Source: Triatoma infestans
Taxonomy: Eukaryota > Arthropoda > Insecta > Hemiptera > Reduviidae
Length of the DNA stretch: 64,000 bases
Assembly (NCBI GenBank): GCA_011037195.1
Contig: JAAEAF010000245.1
Location: forward strand, 80,051-144,050
Direction: 5' to 3'
A program made the translations under genes and the position numbers. The notes under the pieces were generated by a model that saw nothing but the letters and a program-made list of their open reading frames with translations, searched no databases and was not told the DNA's origin. Shown here piece by piece: positions 60,611 to 64,000 of the stretch. Numbering within the stretch: position 1 is the first letter of the stretch; the number at the start of each line of letters is the position of its first letter.

Positions 60611-61299
60611 AATGATTAGCTGCCTCTGATTGATCAATCAATCACCTTTGTGGTTGTGATATGACTAAATAAAAAATATCCAATTTAAAGAAAATCTGTC
60701 AATGTTATACTCGTAATTTATTAACTGCACACAGATTTTGGTTAATTTAATTCTATTGGTGAGTGTGAAAATCAACTTATAAACAGCTTTCTCTGACTTA
60801 ATCAAATAAATTTCTTAAAGGTTGTTCATAAATATTATGCGGATGGTGGAACCATACACATTACTTTGTTAATAGCAGTTCAGAGGGAGTCTACATTTAC
60901 AGTTCTTCCAGATCAACTCTAATTTTCACAGAAAGTATGTAAAATTATTAATTTTATTTACTTTATCGTTTTCAAACCTATTGATCTAAGTGCAAATACA
61001 TTTACCGAACTCCTAATTAAAAAAAATACCGGCAACTTTATTAAATACATAAGTATTAAATATATATCTAAACATGTAATTAATAGATATATGTCAGAGT
61101 AATGAACCTTTCGTAAGTGACACCAAAAAAAAACAAGTTTCTTAGAATAATCAAAAAATATTCTCTAATCTGTTCAGACTGTGTTAATTGTCTGTAACAT
61201 ACAACTTAACAAATGTTAAATTGTACTGACATACAACAATATATCACAAAGTAGTAATACTAGTTACTATAGTTTAACTATTAATTATTTTACAACTAA

Positions 61300-61630
61300 A
61301 AATGCTTTGTGATATTGTAGTAGAGTTCCTGCGGTCCTGGCCTTCGATTTTATGTATTTTGAAATAATATTTTCGGAAAAACATGTTGTGAAAGTTCCTG
61401 GGTAAGAAATAAATATTTTTGGTAAATGGTGTGGTAAATATTATGTGGGATGTGATTGCGTACACTTGTGAGTGTAAATTTGGCTTAAAACAACTAAAAA
61501 TTGTAAGAAGCTCAAACATGAAGCTCTATTCGAAAATTCCTAGAAAAATGACAATAAGGCGATACCCTAGCCTGAAATTGTTTTAGGTGGAAGTTTTTTT
61601 TTAGTTTTTCACGATTTTCTCGAAAGTGGA
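61300..61630 (-). repeat. R-element fragment, minus orientation
   Basis: TTTTGAAATAATATTTTCGG, AAACATGTTGTGAAAGTTCCTGGGTAAG, AAGCTCAAACATGAAGCTC and CACGATTTTCTCGAAAGTGG match the reverse-oriented right half. A short duplication (TTTCCCATAAACTGGTATTCTAGCT, twice) follows at about 61632-61696. Confidence 0.55.
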
Positions 61631-61819
61631 TATTTCCCATAAACTGGTATTCTAGCTCACATAGTTTATTTCCCATAAACTGGTATTCTAGCTATAAATA
61701 ATTATTCGACGCTTTTATTCACATTAAGTATCGCCTTCACATTAAGTATCCTAAAGGCGTTGTTTCTAATATTCCGAATTTGAAGTAAATCCATCAACCT
61801 GAAGGCAGTTTTGACTTCT

Positions 61820-62990
61820 CTTTTTCTGGAGGGGCCCGCTGCACTGCGACCTTCACGATCTATTGTGCTATGCCCCTTGGGTGCAGTAGGCTGTCCACGG
61901 CATCCCAATCAGATATCCTAGGCGAACACTGTCCACAACGCCTACATCGGTTATGATCTCTAAGGAATCTTGATAATCTGGCGGGCTCTAGGGAGGGTAT
62001 GTTCCCTTCCTCCTCTTGGTAACTAGCCAGGTTTTTAAATCTTCTCTGAGTAGCAGCCTCTAAGTCCCTTAGAAGATGTAATAGAGTTTCTTCCATCTTC
62101 ATGTGCTGTGCTTCATACACAGAATCTGCATGTGCTGTCACTCTCCAAACCCAGCTTCTCCAGGTGTCCTCTGAATCGACAATTCCCCGTGAAGAAACCC
62201 GTAAGAACGCGAAGTTTGTTCTTATAAGGCGATGCAGGCCTCCAATCTCCGTTGGTTATAATTTCCCAGGCAGATCTTTGCCTGCTTCAGTGGGGAGGGA
62301 GTTCAAGAGTTGAGACCTCCTTAACTCCTCCTCCTTCCTAAGTTCTTCCAAGAAAAACTGGTCGCTGACCTCGCAAAAAAACGGGGAAGCTGCACCTATC
62401 TTTGCCAGAGCGTTGGCCATCTCATTCCCTTCAATGAGACATGCCCTGGGTGACTTTATTCCTCCTGCCTAGATCATTAAGTTTACTTAGCATTCCCAAA
62501 CCATTTTAGAGCTGCTGACAAAAGCGCTCTATTCCTACTGAGCTTAAATTGAACCCATCCTCCAATAGCGTATATCTCGCTTAGAAGATGTTGTGAAATT
62601 TACCTATGGGCTCTGAGTGCTTGGTCCTTGGCCCAACAATCCCCGCCCCAGTCCTCTCGAGGTTCTTAGACCCGTCCGTGCACCATCTCATGACATGTTC
62701 CTTGATGCCCATCACAGCGGATCCTTCGCTTCACTCTCTCTTGATACCGAGCTTTAAAGAAAAATTCCTAGTGAAGCTGTATTTCTCAATCATACCATCT
62801 CTTGGGAGGTTCCGGGTAAGGGGAAAAGATGACCACTCCCTAATGCCCAGGCCCCCCTCTCCTTCCATACCCTCCTAGAGATACTGAGGTGAGCTCCCTT
62901 AGCACTAAGAGCCAACCCTTCCACCACTAAGTGCAGAGGTGATAACTGAGGATGACCTCAATCCCAGCAGTGGGACATGTCCGCATAGCA
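61820..62990 (-). pseudogene. LINE-C: RNase H and zinc-knuckle remnant related to LINE-B
   Basis: Minus-strand nucleotides match LINE-B between about 17540 and 18560 (both include GCGTATATCTC, GGTCCTTGG, CATGTTCCTTGATGCCCA on the plus strand), through the RNase H domain. It then continues further than LINE-B at the C-terminus: MKMEETLLHLLRDLEAATQR, FKNLASYQEEEG, PSLEPARLSRFL. This shows what LINE-B lost. It ends at the shared 3' sequence CATAGCACAATAGA. Many frameshifts occur; the 5' edge ends at a GCACCC|AGTTTTGG junction near 62993. Confidence 0.82.
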
Positions 62991-63277
62991 CCCAGTTTTG
63001 GCTTAACAATTTTCCCAGTTTGTTCGAAAGAATTTTTTAAAATTTGATATATTACGATACAAAGTATGTCTCTTTTATTTGTATAACTTTTTAACAAAAA
63101 TTTCAAGGAGATTATCACTAAAAATATTGATAAATTGAAGTAAGTGAAAGTTATGTTAATGTTTCACATTAGAATGTCCTTACTATTTGTTTCTAATGTA
63201 TTCGTATTGTAACAATTATCAATGTATTAAACGCGTTAAATTGCAATGGGTACGTTCAACATTAAGAAAAAAAGGCA

Positions 63278-64000
63278 AAAAAATCTGGTGTGAAAGCCTC
63301 ACACGACTTTCTCTTATTCCTGCTATTACAACCATACTGTTAAAATAACAAATTTTCTTTAAATTTCAAATTTTGCTCATTTGTCCAAACATAAATATAG
63401 AGGTGTGCAGGGACACGTGCACCAAGCCAGGCAGGTATAGAGGTGTGCAGGGACAGGTGCACCAAGCCAGGCAGGTATAGAGGTGTGCAGGGACACGTGC
63501 ACCAAGCCAAGCAGGTAGAGAAGTGGAGACCGTGCCATTATCATACAACCAAACCCATGTATTTGAAATTTAACGTCAAAAATTCCGCAAAAATTCCTAA
63601 AAGAATTTTTTTTGGAAAAATGTTTCAAATAAAAATGATAGGTTTATTTCTGCAATTTGCATTCCGACTTCCAATTTGTATCGTAGTCGTTTTCGAGATA
63701 AATCCAAAAAACTCCAAAACCTACTCTGTAAACTTCCATTTAACCAATTTTCTTCAATTTTGGAATTGTAGCAATACCTCTGTAAGTTTATTAATCCTAA
63801 TTTCTAATAATTAATAATATTATTATCATTATTATTGGAGGTATTAATTGAATGTAGGTCGCAGTGGAACGAGGCTACACTCACAGACACACAAAAAATA
63901 AATTTTCCCAGGAAAACGCTTCAATTAGTGATTTATGTGTGTAGATAGTATACGAAGTTTAAAAAAAAAATCGTTGGAGCCGTTTTGGGAAAAAAAAAAA
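63278..64000 (+). repeat. R-element, running off the window end
   Basis: Left end AAAATCTGGTGTGAAAGCCTCACACGACTTTCTCTTATTCC at 63279; interior AAATAAAAATGATAGGTTTATTTCTG and AAACTTCCATTTAACCAATTTTC, with a second interior-like block at 63900-64000 (GATTTATGTGTGTAGATAGTATACGAAG). The 40-bp tandem repeat lies inside. Confidence 0.7.
63399..63518 (+). repeat. 40-bp tandem repeat, three copies
   Basis: The unit starts TAGAGGTGTGCAGGGACACG and continues TGCACCAAGCCAGGCAGGTA. It amplifies a segment (ATATAGAGGTG) found once in other R-element copies. Open frames here (HLYTCLAWCTCPCTP) are artefacts. Confidence 0.95.

Noticed and set aside
60268..60612. Minus-strand 114-codon frame
   Set aside because: It spans the 28-bp tandem repeat (repeated SLYKQRPKF) and R-element sequence.

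Overview
This looks like an insect nuclear genome, probably from a hemimetabolous, transposon-rich group such as Hemiptera (inferred from gene and repeat content; the species cannot be fixed). The DNA is AT-rich, GT-AG spliced and full of eukaryotic repeats. I see no bacterial or organellar genes.

One host gene is well supported: a minus-strand member of the ELOVL family (very-long-chain fatty acid elongase, ELOVL4/7-like). Seven coding exons can be joined in frame: 58250-58440, 10746-10826, 10599-10655, 9448-9553, 8756-8892, 7608-7793 and 7388-7531, giving about 300 residues to the stop. The exon with the start codon was not found and probably lies beyond 64000. The intron between 58250 and 10826 is about 47.4 kb, so most of the window is a single intron, with at least 5.6 kb of the preceding intron at the right end.

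Layout: 0.7-5.9 kb, a decayed autonomous Helitron (HUH Rep plus PIF1-like helicase) with internal segmental duplications. 7.4-10.8 kb, the compact 3' half of the elongase gene. 10.8-58.2 kb, the giant intron, holding two decayed LINEs with RNase H domains (13.6-16.5 and 17.5-19.4 kb), tRNA-derived SINEs, a mariner-like transposase remnant (24.3 kb), a 39-bp minisatellite (27.9-28.7 kb), hammerhead-bearing foldback repeats of Penelope-like type (9.9, 11.3, 22.4, 25.5, 32.3, 33.6, 36.1 and 40.3 kb), a subrepeat-armed foldback (39.3-40.0 kb), a non-autonomous Helitron with both ends visible (43.85-45.18 kb), a 17-bp minisatellite (49.8-50.1 kb) and LINE tails (53-58 kb). 58.2-64 kb, one coding exon followed by more LINE fragments.

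A non-coding dispersed repeat, here called the R-element (about 0.65-0.75 kb where both ends are visible), recurs more than a dozen times in both orientations and is the commonest substrate into which other elements have inserted. The most interesting content is (1) the inverted hammerhead-bearing elements with 12-bp target duplications, (2) the R-element and its nested insertions, (3) the Helitron with copied helicase segments inside its Rep region, and (4) the 47-kb intron.
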